A stretch of DNA of 64,000 nucleotides from Streptomyces naganishii JCM 4654 (GTDB lineage: Bacteria; Actinomycetota; Actinomycetes; Streptomycetales; Streptomycetaceae), in assembly GCF_014650575.1 (NCBI RefSeq), contig NZ_BMVF01000001.1, positions 1 to 64,000 on the forward strand, in the 5' to 3' direction. The notes under the pieces are model-generated. The model had not been told where the DNA came from. It saw nothing but the letters and a program-made list of their open reading frames with translations, and searched no databases. Below, piece by piece: positions 21,349 through 29,501 of this stretch; the stretch's first letter is position 1, and each line of letters starts with the position of its first letter. The translations under genes and the position numbers were made by a program.

Positions 21349-23099
21349 GTGCGTACTCCTCCCAGCGCCTCACGGACCTGGGCGACCGTGAGCCACCGCT
21401 GCGGGGCGAGGATCTTCGTCACCTGGGGGGCGTAGGAGGGGGAGGAGACGACCACCTCGGCGGTGGGGCCGTCGGCGATCACCTCGCCCTCGGCGAGCAG
21501 GACCACCCGGTGGGCGAGCTCGGCGGCCAGTTCCACGTCGTGCGTGGCCAGCACGATCGCGTGGCCCTCGGCGGCGAGCGCGCGCAGCACCGCGACCAGG
21601 CGGGCCTTCGCGCCGTAGTCCAGCCCGCGGGTCGGCTCGTCCAGGAGCAGCAGCGGGGGCCGGGCGGTCAGCACGACGGCGAGCGCGAGCGCCAGGCGCT
21701 GCCCCTCGGACAGGTCCCGGGGGTGCGTGCCGTCGCCCACGCCCGGCAGCAGCTCGCTGACCAGGGCGCGGCAGGTGCCGGGCGCGGCCTGCGCGTCCCG
21801 GTCGGCCGCCGCGCACTCGGCGGCGACCGTGTCGGCGTACAGCAGGTCGCGCGGCTCCTGCGGGACCAGGCCCACGCGGCGCACCAGCTCGCGCGGCGGG
21901 GTGCGGTGCGGGACGGCCCCGCCCACGCGGACCTGCCCTGCCGAGGGCTCGACGAGGCCGACGAGCGAGCCGAGCAGGGTGGACTTGCCGGCGCCGTTGC
22001 GGCCCATCAGGGCGACGGTCTCGCCGGGGGCGACGGTGAGGTCCACGCGGCGCAGCGCTCGTACCGCGCCCCGGCGCACGGCGAGCGAGCGGACTTCGGC
22101 GACGGGCGGGACGTCCGCGGCGGGCGTGGCGGTGGCGGGCGTGGTGGCGGGGGTGCCGGCGTCGGGCCGCTTGCGCGGGCGGAGCCGCAGGCGGGGGCCC
22201 GGACGGGGGGTGCGCGGTGCGGGGACGGCGGGGCGTGCGGGGGGCGCGGCGGCGGACGCGGGCCGGGTGGGGGCGCCTTCGTGGCCGGCCAGGCGGGTGC
22301 GCAGGTCCGTCGCCCGGCGGCGGGCGTCGCGGACGGTGAGCGGGAGCGGTGACCAGCCCGCCAGGCGGCCGAGGTCCACCACCGGCGGGAACACCGGCGA
22401 GGTCGCCATGATCTCGGCGGGGCCGCCCAGGACGGGGGCCGCGCCCGGGGAGGGCAGCAGGACGACCTGGTCGGCGTACTGCACGACCCGCTCCAGGCGG
22501 TGCTCGGCCATCAGGACCGTCGTACCGAGGTCGTGCACCAGCCGCTGGAGCACGGCCAGGACCTCCTCGGCGGCGGCCGGGTCGAGGGCGGAGGTCGGCT
22601 CGTCCAGGACCAGGACCTGCGGGTGCGGGGTGAGGACCGAGCCGATCGCGACCCGCTGCTGCTGGCCGCCGGAGAGCGTGGCGATGGACCGGCCGCGCAG
22701 GTCGGCGAGGCCCAGCAGGTCCAGGGTCTCCTCCACGCGGCGCCGCATGACGTCCGGGGCGAGGCCCAGCGACTCCATGCCGTAGGCGAGTTCGTCCTCC
22801 ACGGTGTCCGTGACGAAGTGGGACAGCGGGTCCTGGCCCACCGTGCCGACCACGTCGGCGAGTTCGCGCGGCTTGTGGGTGCGGGTGTCGCGGCCGGCGA
22901 CGGTGACCCGGCCGCGCAGGGTGCCGCCGGTGAAGTGCGGCACCAGCCCGCTCACCGCGCCGAGCACGGTGGACTTGCCGACGCCGGACGGCCCGACGAG
23001 CAGCACGAGTTCGCCCTCGGGCACCTCGAAGTCGACGCCCTGGACGGTGGGTTCGGCGGCTCCGTCGTAGGTCACGGAGACGTCCTCGAAGCGGATCAC
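21345..23099 (-). CDS. ECF transporter ATPase, fused EcfA-EcfA'
   Basis: A 584-aa protein with two ABC ATPase domains in one chain. Domain 1 (about 1-235): Walker A GPSGVGKST, signature LSGGQQQR, Walker B VLVLDEPTS. A Pro/Ala-rich linker (about 285-340) follows. Domain 2 (about 345-584): Walker A GRNGAGKST, a variant signature LSEGQRL, Walker B LLLLDEPTR. In ECF transporters the two ATPases form a heterodimer that powers the T component; here the fusion replaces separate genes. The GTG at 23099 overlaps the CbiQ-like gene's stop by 4 bp. Confidence 0.92.
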   Translation of the reverse strand: MIRFEDVSVTYDGAAEPTVQGVDFEVPEGELVLLVGPSGVGKSTVLGAVSGLVPHFTGGTLRGRVTVAGRDTRTHKPRELADVVGTVGQDPLSHFVTDTVEDELAYGMESLGLAPDVMRRRVEETLDLLGLADLRGRSIATLSGGQQQRVAIGSVLTPHPQVLVLDEPTSALDPAAAEEVLAVLQRLVHDLGTTVLMAEHRLERVVQYADQVVLLPSPGAAPVLGGPAEIMATSPVFPPVVDLGRLAGWSPLPLTVRDARRRATDLRTRLAGHEGAPTRPASAAAPPARPAVPAPRTPRPGPRLRLRPRKRPDAGTPATTPATATPAADVPPVAEVRSLAVRRGAVRALRRVDLTVAPGETVALMGRNGAGKSTLLGSLVGLVEPSAGQVRVGGAVPHRTPPRELVRRVGLVPQEPRDLLYADTVAAECAAADRDAQAAPGTCRALVSELLPGVGDGTHPRDLSEGQRLALALAVVLTARPPLLLLDEPTRGLDYGAKARLVAVLRALAAEGHAIVLATHDVELAAELAHRVVLLAEGEVIADGPTAEVVVSSPSYAPQVTKILAPQRWLTVAQVREALGGVRT

Positions 23100-24178
23100 G
23101 ACGGCTCCTCCGGCAGGCGGCGCACGGGCGCGGCGAAGGCCGGGAGCAGGCCGAGCAGTACGGCCGCGGCTGGCCACAGGGGAAGGGCGGGGGCGACGAG
23201 CGGGACCACACCGGGGTGCAGGGCCTGCGGGGCCCGGGAGGCGGCGAGGACCAGCAGCGCGGCGACCGCCGCGCCGGAGCCCGCGACCAGGCAGGAGCGC
23301 GGGTTCCAGGTGTCGGGGCGGTAGCGGGTGCGCGCGGAGCGGCGGCCGCCGAGCCACAGCCCGGCGAGCGCGGCGGCGGCCCCGGCGAGCAGGACGGGCA
23401 GGCCGTAGGTCCCGCCCTCGGCGGTGAGCAGCCCGTACGTGCCGGCGCACACGCCGAGCAGCCCGCCGAGGGTGAGGGCGGCGGTGGTGCGGCGGACGGC
23501 GGGCGCGACCTCGGCGGTACGGCCGTAACCGCGGGCGTCCATCGCGGCGGCGAGCGCCACCGAGCGCTCCAGCGCGCCCTCCAGGACGGGCAGTCCGACG
23601 TGCAGCAGGCCGCGGACACCGCGGTCGGGGCGGCCGCGCAGCCTGCGGGCGGCGCGCAGCCTGCGGCCGTCGGCGACCAGGTGCGGGGCGAAGGTGAGGG
23701 CGACGACCACGGCCACGCCCGCCTCGTACAGGGCGCCGGGCAGGGACTTGAGCAGCCGGGCGGGGGCCGCCAGGGCGTTCGCGGCGCCCACGCAGACCAG
23801 CAGGGTGGCCAGCCGCAGCCCGTCGTACAGGGCGAACAGCACGGACTCCGCCGTCACCCGGCCGCCGAGGCGGATGCCCTGCGCCCAGTGCGGGAGCGGT
23901 ACTTCGGGGAGCGTGAGCAGCACGTGCGTACCGGGGATGGGCGAACCGAGCAGGACCGCGAAGCCGAGGCGGATGACGAGGACGGCCAGGGCGAGCCGGA
24001 GGAAGGCGCTGTAGGAGCGGGCGGAGGGGGTGTCGGGGCGGCAGGTCACGACGACGTGGGCGGAGACGGTGAGGAGCAGGGCGAGCAGGAGCGGGTTGGT
24101 GGTGCGGGTGGCGGCGGTGCCCAGGGCGAGCGCCCACAGCCACCAGGCGCCCGGGTGGACGCCGGGCGCCTCAGCCAT
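23096..24178 (-). CDS. ECF transporter T component (CbiQ/EcfT family)
   Basis: A 360-aa membrane protein coupling the ATPase to the S component. It has N-terminal hydrophobic segments and the cytoplasmic coupling region of CbiQ/EcfT proteins, with AAAMDARGYGRT (about 217-228) matching the conserved A-R-G motif that contacts the ATPases, and further helices at the C-terminus. The ATG at 24178 overlaps the upstream gene by 8 bp (ATGGCTGA). It is third in the B12-riboswitch operon. Confidence 0.88.
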   Translation of the reverse strand: MAEAPGVHPGAWWLWALALGTAATRTTNPLLLALLLTVSAHVVVTCRPDTPSARSYSAFLRLALAVLVIRLGFAVLLGSPIPGTHVLLTLPEVPLPHWAQGIRLGGRVTAESVLFALYDGLRLATLLVCVGAANALAAPARLLKSLPGALYEAGVAVVVALTFAPHLVADGRRLRAARRLRGRPDRGVRGLLHVGLPVLEGALERSVALAAAMDARGYGRTAEVAPAVRRTTAALTLGGLLGVCAGTYGLLTAEGGTYGLPVLLAGAAAALAGLWLGGRRSARTRYRPDTWNPRSCLVAGSGAAVAALLVLAASRAPQALHPGVVPLVAPALPLWPAAAVLLGLLPAFAAPVRRLPEEPS

Positions 24179-24845
24179 GCCTGCGCCGCCGGGCCTGCCA
24201 CACGGCCGCGCCGGCCAGTACGGCGATCACGGCACCGCCGGTCAGCAGGCCGGCGGAGGGCCCGCCGCCGTCGTCGTTCTTCGCGGCGCTCTTCGTGGCG
24301 CCGCTCTTGTCGTCCCCGCCGGTGGTGACCTGCTCGCCGCAGCCCTTGGCCGGGTAGCCGGAGATGGCGCAGAGCAGCGCGTTGGTGTCGTAGCGCAGGG
24401 GCTTCGCCACGGCGGCGAGGGCCTCGGCCGTGGTCGCGTCGGACGGGACGCGCGCGCAGACGGTGCGCGGCGCCGGGGGCGTCTCGCCGGAGGGCGCGTC
24501 GGCGCGGACGCCGAAGTCCAGCACCAGCGCGACGCGTTTGCTGCCGTGCCGGGCCGGGGTGTGGGCGCAGATCGCGGCGAAGCCGGCGGTGCCGCGGGGC
24601 TTGCTCGCGTCCTGGGAGTCCGCGCTGACCGCGAAGCGGAAGCCCTGGACGTCGCCGTCGGCGGGACGGGCCGTGGAGGGGCCCTCGGTGGCGTACGTCC
24701 AGTGGTCGCCCTGGCGCTCCCAGAAGGACCAGTACCGGTAGCCGGTGGCCTGCGCCCGGCCCGCGCCCGCCGCCAGCAGCAGGGCGGCGGCGAGCAGGGT
24801 GCACAGGGCCGGGAGCGCGGCGGGCGTGCGGAGCCTGCGTATCAC
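24171..24845 (-). CDS. surface-anchored beta-rich protein of the cobalamin ECF operon
   Basis: A 224-aa exported protein. Residues 1-34 form a signal peptide (LRTPAALPALCTLLAAALLL). The mature part begins TGYRYWSFWERQGDHWTYA, is rich in Trp/Tyr and strands, and has four or five cysteines (AICAH, TVCARV, LLCAIS, KGCGEQ). A Gly/Ser/Lys spacer leads to a C-terminal membrane helix (GLLTGGAVIAVLAGAAVWQ) with RRRRHG on the cytoplasmic side, so the domain sits on the outer face. The W-x-Y region recalls the DUF4430 beta-domain of transcobalamin, but I could not confirm that. Context suggests corrinoid binding or hand-over. The GTG at 24845 overlaps the previous stop. Confidence 0.7.
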   Translation of the reverse strand: MIRRLRTPAALPALCTLLAAALLLAAGAGRAQATGYRYWSFWERQGDHWTYATEGPSTARPADGDVQGFRFAVSADSQDASKPRGTAGFAAICAHTPARHGSKRVALVLDFGVRADAPSGETPPAPRTVCARVPSDATTAEALAAVAKPLRYDTNALLCAISGYPAKGCGEQVTTGGDDKSGATKSAAKNDDGGGPSAGLLTGGAVIAVLAGAAVWQARRRRHG

Positions 24846-26089
24846 GGCTGCCGCCTGCTCTTCCGGCCGCTGAACAGGAACCCGATGCCGATGCCGGCGA
24901 CCAGGCAGGCCGCGACGAACCACCAGCCGTGGAAGCCGGAGGAGCCGTCCTTCGCGCTGTCCTCGGCCTTGGCCTTGGCGCTCTCGCTCGTGGCGGACTG
25001 CGGGGCCGGGCCGGTGGCGGAGAGCCTGGCGACGAGGTCGGTGCCGCCGAAGTCGCGGGGGTCGGTGCCGGTGGCGTTCGCCGCGAAGATCAGCTGGGCG
25101 TAGGCGGCGGGGCCGCTCTGCTTGGCCCAGGACTCGGAGTGCTTCTCCAGCCACTTCAGGGGCTTTTGCGCCTGGGCGGCGCCGCCCTGCGCGGCGAGGG
25201 CGACGACCGCGTCGGCGGTGTTGCCGTAGTCGGGCTGGTCGGTGGAGCCGGGCAGCACGGAGGTGAGGTAGCCGTTCTTGGCGACGGCCCCCGCGAGGTA
25301 GGAGGCGCCGTTGGCGGCGGCACGCTCGGGGGTCGCCTTGCCGGAGTCGGTGCAGTGCGCGGCGGCGCCGGCCTTGGGCGCGGGCTTGGCGGCCAGGCCC
25401 TGGCCGAGCAGGCCGACGACTCCGGCGGCGGTCGCGTCGGCGTTGGCGGCGAGCTTGCCCTTCTTGTCGGGCTGGTAGGCGAAGGCACCGGCGCCCGCGT
25501 CGCCGCCGGTGCAGGGCAGGGCGAGCTTGAGCAGGGCGTCGTAGGGGGACTTGCCGCCGGGCCTGCCGTCCTTGCGCACGTCGGCGGGCTTGAGGCCGGT
25601 GGCGGCGAGGGCGCCGGCGACGACCGAGGTCGAGTTGGTGTCGCTGGGGCCGCCCGGCGTGTAGCCCCAGCCGCCGTCCTTGTTCTGCACCGACTTCAGC
25701 CAGGTGACGGCCTTGGCGGTCGCCGAGTCGTGGCCGCCGAGCGCGGCGAGGGCCTGCACGGCGGCGGCCGTGCTGTTGGTGTCGACCATCACCTTGGCGT
25801 CGCAGGCACGGGCCGGTTCGGCGCGGAACGCGGCGAACGCGCCGTCCGCGCACTGCTGCCCCGCCAGCCAGTCGACCGCCTTCGCGGCGGGACGCACACC
25901 CGCGGTGTGCTGCGCCAGCAGGGCGAGGGACTGGCGCCAGACGCCGTCGTACTTGGGGTCGGTGTGGCCGTAGAGCCCGGAGGGCAGCACCGGGGACGGG
26001 GAGGGGGACGAGTCTGCGGCGACGGCGGGTGCTGCGGTGCCGATCACGGCGACGGCGGCCAGGGCCGCGGCGCTGCGGCGGACGTTCAT
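24842..26089 (-). CDS. surface-anchored alpha/alpha-toroid (prenyltransferase-repeat) protein of the cobalamin ECF operon
   Basis: A 415-aa exported protein. A signal peptide (about 1-24, ending AVAA) precedes five or six alpha-hairpin repeats of the squalene-cyclase/prenyltransferase type, for example AVDWLAGQQCADGAFAAF, WLKSVQNKDGGWGYTPGG, YLAGAVAKNGYLTSVL and DYGNTADAVVALAAQG. A charged spacer and a C-terminal helix (GWWFVAACLVAGIGIGFLFSG) with a basic tail anchor it. The fold matches the alpha6/alpha6 barrel of intrinsic factor and transcobalamin. First gene after the cobalamin riboswitch, it is probably an extracellular corrinoid-capture protein. The ATG at 26089 follows GGAGAGG. Confidence 0.78.
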   Translation of the reverse strand: MNVRRSAAALAAVAVIGTAAPAVAADSSPSPSPVLPSGLYGHTDPKYDGVWRQSLALLAQHTAGVRPAAKAVDWLAGQQCADGAFAAFRAEPARACDAKVMVDTNSTAAAVQALAALGGHDSATAKAVTWLKSVQNKDGGWGYTPGGPSDTNSTSVVAGALAATGLKPADVRKDGRPGGKSPYDALLKLALPCTGGDAGAGAFAYQPDKKGKLAANADATAAGVVGLLGQGLAAKPAPKAGAAAHCTDSGKATPERAAANGASYLAGAVAKNGYLTSVLPGSTDQPDYGNTADAVVALAAQGGAAQAQKPLKWLEKHSESWAKQSGPAAYAQLIFAANATGTDPRDFGGTDLVARLSATGPAPQSATSESAKAKAEDSAKDGSSGFHGWWFVAACLVAGIGIGFLFSGRKSRRQP

Positions 26090-26184
26090 GGGTGCCTCTC
26101 CCTGCGGAGCCGGGCAGCACGGGACACCCCGGCGGCTCGGCTCCGTAAACCTCGACGGTGCGGTGCGACGGCGGGCCGCCGACG

Positions 26185-26325
26185 CACATGAGCCGGTCAC
26201 GCTCCGCCCGGGGCAGTCCGGCTCGCCGCCCTCACGGACGGCTCACGGTTGCGGGTCAGCGCCGGATTCCCACCGGCTTCCCCCCGAACGGGTGTGATGA
26301 CGACCCGGCCACTGTACCGGCCCGT
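26185..26325 (-). promoter_or_regulatory. cobalamin (B12) riboswitch
   Basis: Read on the minus strand the leader contains GGAAGCCGGTGGGAATCCGG, GACCCGCAACCGTGAGCC and a B12-box-like GCGAGCCGGACTGCCC in the right order. These match the conserved core (GGGAA-GGTG-AATCC, CCCGCAAC-GT, B12 box) of cobalamin riboswitches. It ends about 100 nt before the start of the toroid gene. Expected effect: shut-off of the five-gene uptake operon when adenosylcobalamin is abundant. Boundaries are approximate. Confidence 0.9.
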
Positions 26326-26351
26326 AGCCGGGCACCCGGGGGGTGGCCGGG

Positions 26352-26462
26352 TGGGACGACGGTCACGCGGGGGGTGGGACCGCGGTCACGCCGAGCGCGG
26401 GGTGGCGGTCACGCGGTGCGCGGGGTGGCGGTCACGCCGAGCGCGGGGGTGGCGCTCACGCG
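26352..26462. repeat. degenerate ~23-bp tandem repeat
   Basis: About five head-to-tail units of the form GGCGGTCACGCsGwGCGCGGGGT lie between the B12 riboswitch and the 3' end of the MBL gene. The last unit runs into the MBL stop codon. Units vary from 22 to 28 bp. No function evident. Confidence 0.65.
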
Positions 26463-27484
26463 GTCCGTACGTACGTCACCGGGTCGGTGCCCGGGACCGG
26501 TTCTGCCCGGCCCTGCTTGACCAGGTGGCGGAGGTGGGACTCGGCTTCGGAGACCGCGATGTCGCGGGAGGCGCGGGGGATCTCGGGCCAGGGGCGGTTC
26601 CAGCGCATGCGGGTGGCGAGCTGCCAGGGGGTGAGGGGTTCGGAGAGGAGGGAGAGGAGGGAGGCGAGCCGGTGTTCGTGGTGGGCCAGGAGGTCCTGGA
26701 CGCGCGCGCCGGCGTCGCCGAAGGGGTGCTGGTGGGCGGGGAGGACCTCGGCGGGGGTGAGGCGGCCGACGCGCTCCAGGGAGGCGAGGTAGTCGCCCAG
26801 CGGGTCGGTGACCGTGGCGTCGTCGGGGTCCTCGTACAGGCCGATGTGCGGGGTGATCCCCGGGAGCAGGTGGTCGCCGGAGAACAGGCGGCCGCGGCCC
26901 GGGGATCCGGCCGGGTGGTCCTCCTCCAGGTGCAGGCAGACGTGGCCGGGGGTGTGCCCCGGGGTCCAGACGGCGCGCAGCCGGCGGCCGGGCAGGTCGA
27001 GCAGCTCGCCGGGGACGATCTCGCGGTCCGGGAGGGCGGGCGCCAGACCCGGCAGCGTACGGCCGCGCGCGGCGCGCAGGGGCGCCACGTGCTCCTCGGG
27101 GGCGCCGGCCGCCTCCAGCTTGGCCGCCATGTAGGCGAACCAGCGCTCCGGCCTCGCCTCGCGCGTGCGCCGTACGATCGCGATGTCCGCCGCGTGCATC
27201 GCGACCCACGCGCCGGACGCCTCCCGTACGCGCCCGGACAGGCCGTGGTGGTCCGGGTGGTGGTGCGTGATCAGCACGCCGTGGACGTCCCCCGGCGAGG
27301 TGCCGAACGCCGCCAGCCCCTCGGCGAGCGCCTCCCAGGAGGCCGGGTCGTCCCACCCGGTGTCGACCAGCACGGGGCCCCGGCCGGTGTCCACCACGTA
27401 CACCAGCGTGTGGCCCAGCGGGTTGTCCGGGATCGGCACCGCGACGGACCGCACGCCACCACCGTGATCGAACGTCAGAGCCAT
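26456..27484 (-). CDS. MBL-fold metallo-hydrolase with C-terminal winged helix (LACTB2-like)
   Basis: A 342-aa hydrolase. The metallo-beta-lactamase motif THHHPDHHG (about 72-80) plus TPGHTPGHVCLH and FSGDHLL supply the dinuclear zinc ligands. The C-terminal ~60 residues (PLTPWQLATRMRWNRPW... SHLRHLVKQGRAE) form a winged-helix-like module as in LACTB2-type enzymes. It may hydrolyse thioesters or other esters, for example acyl-CoA intermediates. It is divergent from the aldehyde dehydrogenase, with two operator-like elements in between, so it probably belongs to the same regulon. The ATG at 27484 follows GGAGGG. Confidence 0.85.
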   Translation of the reverse strand: MALTFDHGGGVRSVAVPIPDNPLGHTLVYVVDTGRGPVLVDTGWDDPASWEALAEGLAAFGTSPGDVHGVLITHHHPDHHGLSGRVREASGAWVAMHAADIAIVRRTREARPERWFAYMAAKLEAAGAPEEHVAPLRAARGRTLPGLAPALPDREIVPGELLDLPGRRLRAVWTPGHTPGHVCLHLEEDHPAGSPGRGRLFSGDHLLPGITPHIGLYEDPDDATVTDPLGDYLASLERVGRLTPAEVLPAHQHPFGDAGARVQDLLAHHEHRLASLLSLLSEPLTPWQLATRMRWNRPWPEIPRASRDIAVSEAESHLRHLVKQGRAEPVPGTDPVTYVRTA

Positions 27485-27544
27485 CGGTCCGCCCTCCGTC
27501 CCCCTCCGGCGCCACACCTCACACGGCCATTGCCCACTATAACT

Positions 27545-27562
27545 AGAACTGATATCAGTTCT
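27545..27562. promoter_or_regulatory. 18-bp perfect palindrome between the MBL and ALDH genes
   Basis: AGAACTGATATCAGTTCT, flanked by CT and GA. Half-sites AGAAC/GTTCT match KstR half-sites but are separated by 8 bp rather than 2, the same spacing as in the palindrome upstream of the thiolase. It probably controls both divergent genes. Confidence 0.65.
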
Positions 27563-27575
27563 GAAAGGGCGTCAG
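27561..27575. promoter_or_regulatory. CTGAN-N5-GTCAG element upstream of the ALDH
   Basis: CTGAAAGGGCGTCAG sits inside the inverted repeat TTCTGA-N7-TCAGAA (27559-27577). It overlaps the 18-bp palindrome by 2 bp, so two regulators may compete or cooperate here. It lies 50 bp before the ALDH start. Confidence 0.55.
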
Positions 27576-27625
27576 AAAACGTCGGGCGAAGTGCCGGACA
27601 CCCGTGCCGCAGGAGGCAGTCGGCC

Positions 27626-29083
27626 ATGACCGAGCTCGTGGAACACGGACAGCTTTTCATCGGCGGGGAGTTGACCGACCCCCTGGGCGAGGACGTCATC
27701 GAGGTGGTCTCGCCGCACACCGAGGAGGTCTTCGGGCGGGTGCCGCACGCCTCGCGTGCGGACGTCGACCGTGCCGTCGCCGCCGCGCGCCGCGCCTTCG
27801 ACGAGGGGCCCTGGCCGCGCCTCGGTCCGGAGGAGCGGATCGAGGTCGTGACGAGGATCAAGGACGCGATCGGCGCCCGTCACGAGGAGATCGCCCGGCT
27901 CATCTCCGCGCAGAACGGCTCCCCTTACTCCTGGAGCGTCCTCGCCCAGGCGCTCGGCGCGATGATGGTGTGGGACGCGGCCGTCACCGTGGCGCGGGGC
28001 TTCGTCCACGAGGAGGCCCGTGACGGCGTGCTCGGGCGGATCCTCGTGCGGCGCGAGCCGGTCGGGGTCGTCGCGGCCGTGGTGCCCTGGAACGTGCCCC
28101 AGTTCGTGGCGGCCGCCAAACTCGCCCCCGCCCTGCTCGCCGGCTGCACCGTCGTGCTCAAGCCCTCGCCCGAGTCGCCGCTCGACGCCTACGTGCTCGG
28201 CGAGATCGCCCGCGAGGCCGGGCTGCCCGAGGGCGTGCTGTCGATCCTGCCGGCCGACCGCGAGGTCAGCGAGTACCTCGTCGGGCACCCCGGCGTCGAC
28301 AAGGTGGCCTTCACCGGTTCCGTGGCCGCCGGGAAGCGCGTCATGGAGGTCGCCGCGCGCAACCTCACCCGGGTGACGCTGGAACTCGGCGGCAAGTCGG
28401 CGGCCGTGGTGCTGCCGGACGCCGACCTGGAGACCGCCGTCGCCGGGATCGTCCCCGCGGCCTGGATGAACAACGGTCAGGCGTGCGTCGCCCAGACCCG
28501 CGTCCTGCTCCCGCGCTCGCGCTACGACGAGTTCGCCGACGCCCTGGCCCAGGCGGCCGGCGCGCTCAAGGTCGGCGACCCGCTCGACCCGGCCACCCAG
28601 GTCGGCCCGCTGGTGGCGCGGCGCCAGCAGCGGCGCAGCCTCGACTACATCCGCATCGGCCAGGAGGAGGGCGCCAAGATCCTCACCGGCGGCGGCCGTC
28701 CGCCGGGCATGGAGCGCGGCTGGTACGTGGAGCCGACCCTCTTCGGCGACGTCGACAACTCCATGCGCATCGCCCGCGAGGAGATCTTCGGCCCGGTGAT
28801 CTGCCTGCTGCCCTACGGCGACGAGTCCGAGGCCGTGCGCATCGCCGACGACTCCGACTACGGGCTCAGCGGCAGCGTGTGGACGGCCGACGTGGAGCAC
28901 GGCATCGACGTCGCGCGCAGGGTGCGCACCGGCACGTACTCCGTGAACACCTTCAGCCTCGACATGCTCGGACCCTTCGGCGGCTACAAGGACTCCGGGC
29001 TGGGGCGGGAGTTCGGGCCCGAGGGGTACGGGGAGTACCTGGAGCACAAGATGATCCACCTGCCCGCCGGCTGGGAGGCGTGA
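27626..29083 (+). CDS. NAD(P)-dependent aldehyde dehydrogenase
   Basis: A 485-aa enzyme oxidising aldehydes to carboxylates. PWNVPQF (about 155) and KPSPESPL line the cofactor site, FTGSVAAG (about 231) replaces the usual FTGST, LELGGKSAAVV carries the general-base Glu (about 254), and NNGQACVAQTR the catalytic Cys (about 287). EEIFGPV and the FGGYKDSGLGRE end are typical. AGGAGG precedes the ATG at 27626. It is followed 5 bp later by a ferredoxin gene. Next to P450- and thiolase-type catabolic genes it may oxidise the aldehyde formed by P450 hydroxylation of a side chain. Confidence 0.93.
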   Translation: MTELVEHGQLFIGGELTDPLGEDVIEVVSPHTEEVFGRVPHASRADVDRAVAAARRAFDEGPWPRLGPEERIEVVTRIKDAIGARHEEIARLISAQNGSPYSWSVLAQALGAMMVWDAAVTVARGFVHEEARDGVLGRILVRREPVGVVAAVVPWNVPQFVAAAKLAPALLAGCTVVLKPSPESPLDAYVLGEIAREAGLPEGVLSILPADREVSEYLVGHPGVDKVAFTGSVAAGKRVMEVAARNLTRVTLELGGKSAAVVLPDADLETAVAGIVPAAWMNNGQACVAQTRVLLPRSRYDEFADALAQAAGALKVGDPLDPATQVGPLVARRQQRRSLDYIRIGQEEGAKILTGGGRPPGMERGWYVEPTLFGDVDNSMRIAREEIFGPVICLLPYGDESEAVRIADDSDYGLSGSVWTADVEHGIDVARRVRTGTYSVNTFSLDMLGPFGGYKDSGLGREFGPEGYGEYLEHKMIHLPAGWEA

Positions 29084-29088
29084 GCGGG

Positions 29089-29322
29089 ATGGGGGACCGC
29101 TGGCACGTGGAGGTCGACCGGTCGCTGTGCATCGGCTCCGCGCAGTGCGTGCACCGCGCCCCCGGCGGCTTCCGGCTCGACGAGGGGCGTCAGTCCCGGC
29201 CGGTCCAGGCGGAGACGGACGCCGACGAGGACGTCCTGCTGGCGGCGGAGAACTGCCCGGTGGAGGCCATCGCGATCACCCTGCTGGGCAGCGGGGAGCC
29301 GGTCTTTCCGCCGGAAGAGTGA
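29089..29322 (+). CDS. [3Fe-4S]-type ferredoxin (P450 redox partner type)
   Basis: A 77-aa ferredoxin with CIGSAQCVHRAPGGF (about 14-28) and AAENCPVEAI (about 58-67). The spacing, with three cysteines (Cys14, Cys20, Cys62) and no fourth ligand, is that of the small actinobacterial [3Fe-4S] ferredoxins that feed P450s. No P450 is immediately adjacent; the CYP125-like gene 10 kb away is the only P450 in the window and a possible partner. The ATG at 29089 is 10 nt after GGGAGG; a GTG at 29080 is too close to that site. Co-transcribed with the aldehyde dehydrogenase. Confidence 0.87.
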   Translation: MGDRWHVEVDRSLCIGSAQCVHRAPGGFRLDEGRQSRPVQAETDADEDVLLAAENCPVEAIAITLLGSGEPVFPPEE

Positions 29323-29501
29323 AAAATACGCCGAATGTTCCGGCGAGGGTCTTGCGTCCGATTCCACCGGAGTTATCCTGAATTCAGCCTACGAGGCGAG
29401 CGAGGAAACTCGAGCGGAGTAGCCGACTTCAGCGTGACGCGCAAGCATCCGCCGGGGCCGACGTCGACGGTCGGGCGACGAACCCGTCTCGTAGGTCTTT
29501 C

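Noticed and set aside
29323..29501. Small structured RNA between the ferredoxin and KstR-like genes
   Set aside because: Only a 4-bp GAAA-capped hairpin (CGAG-GAAA-CTCG near 29401-29412) and weak flanking pairs are visible, too little to call an RNA.
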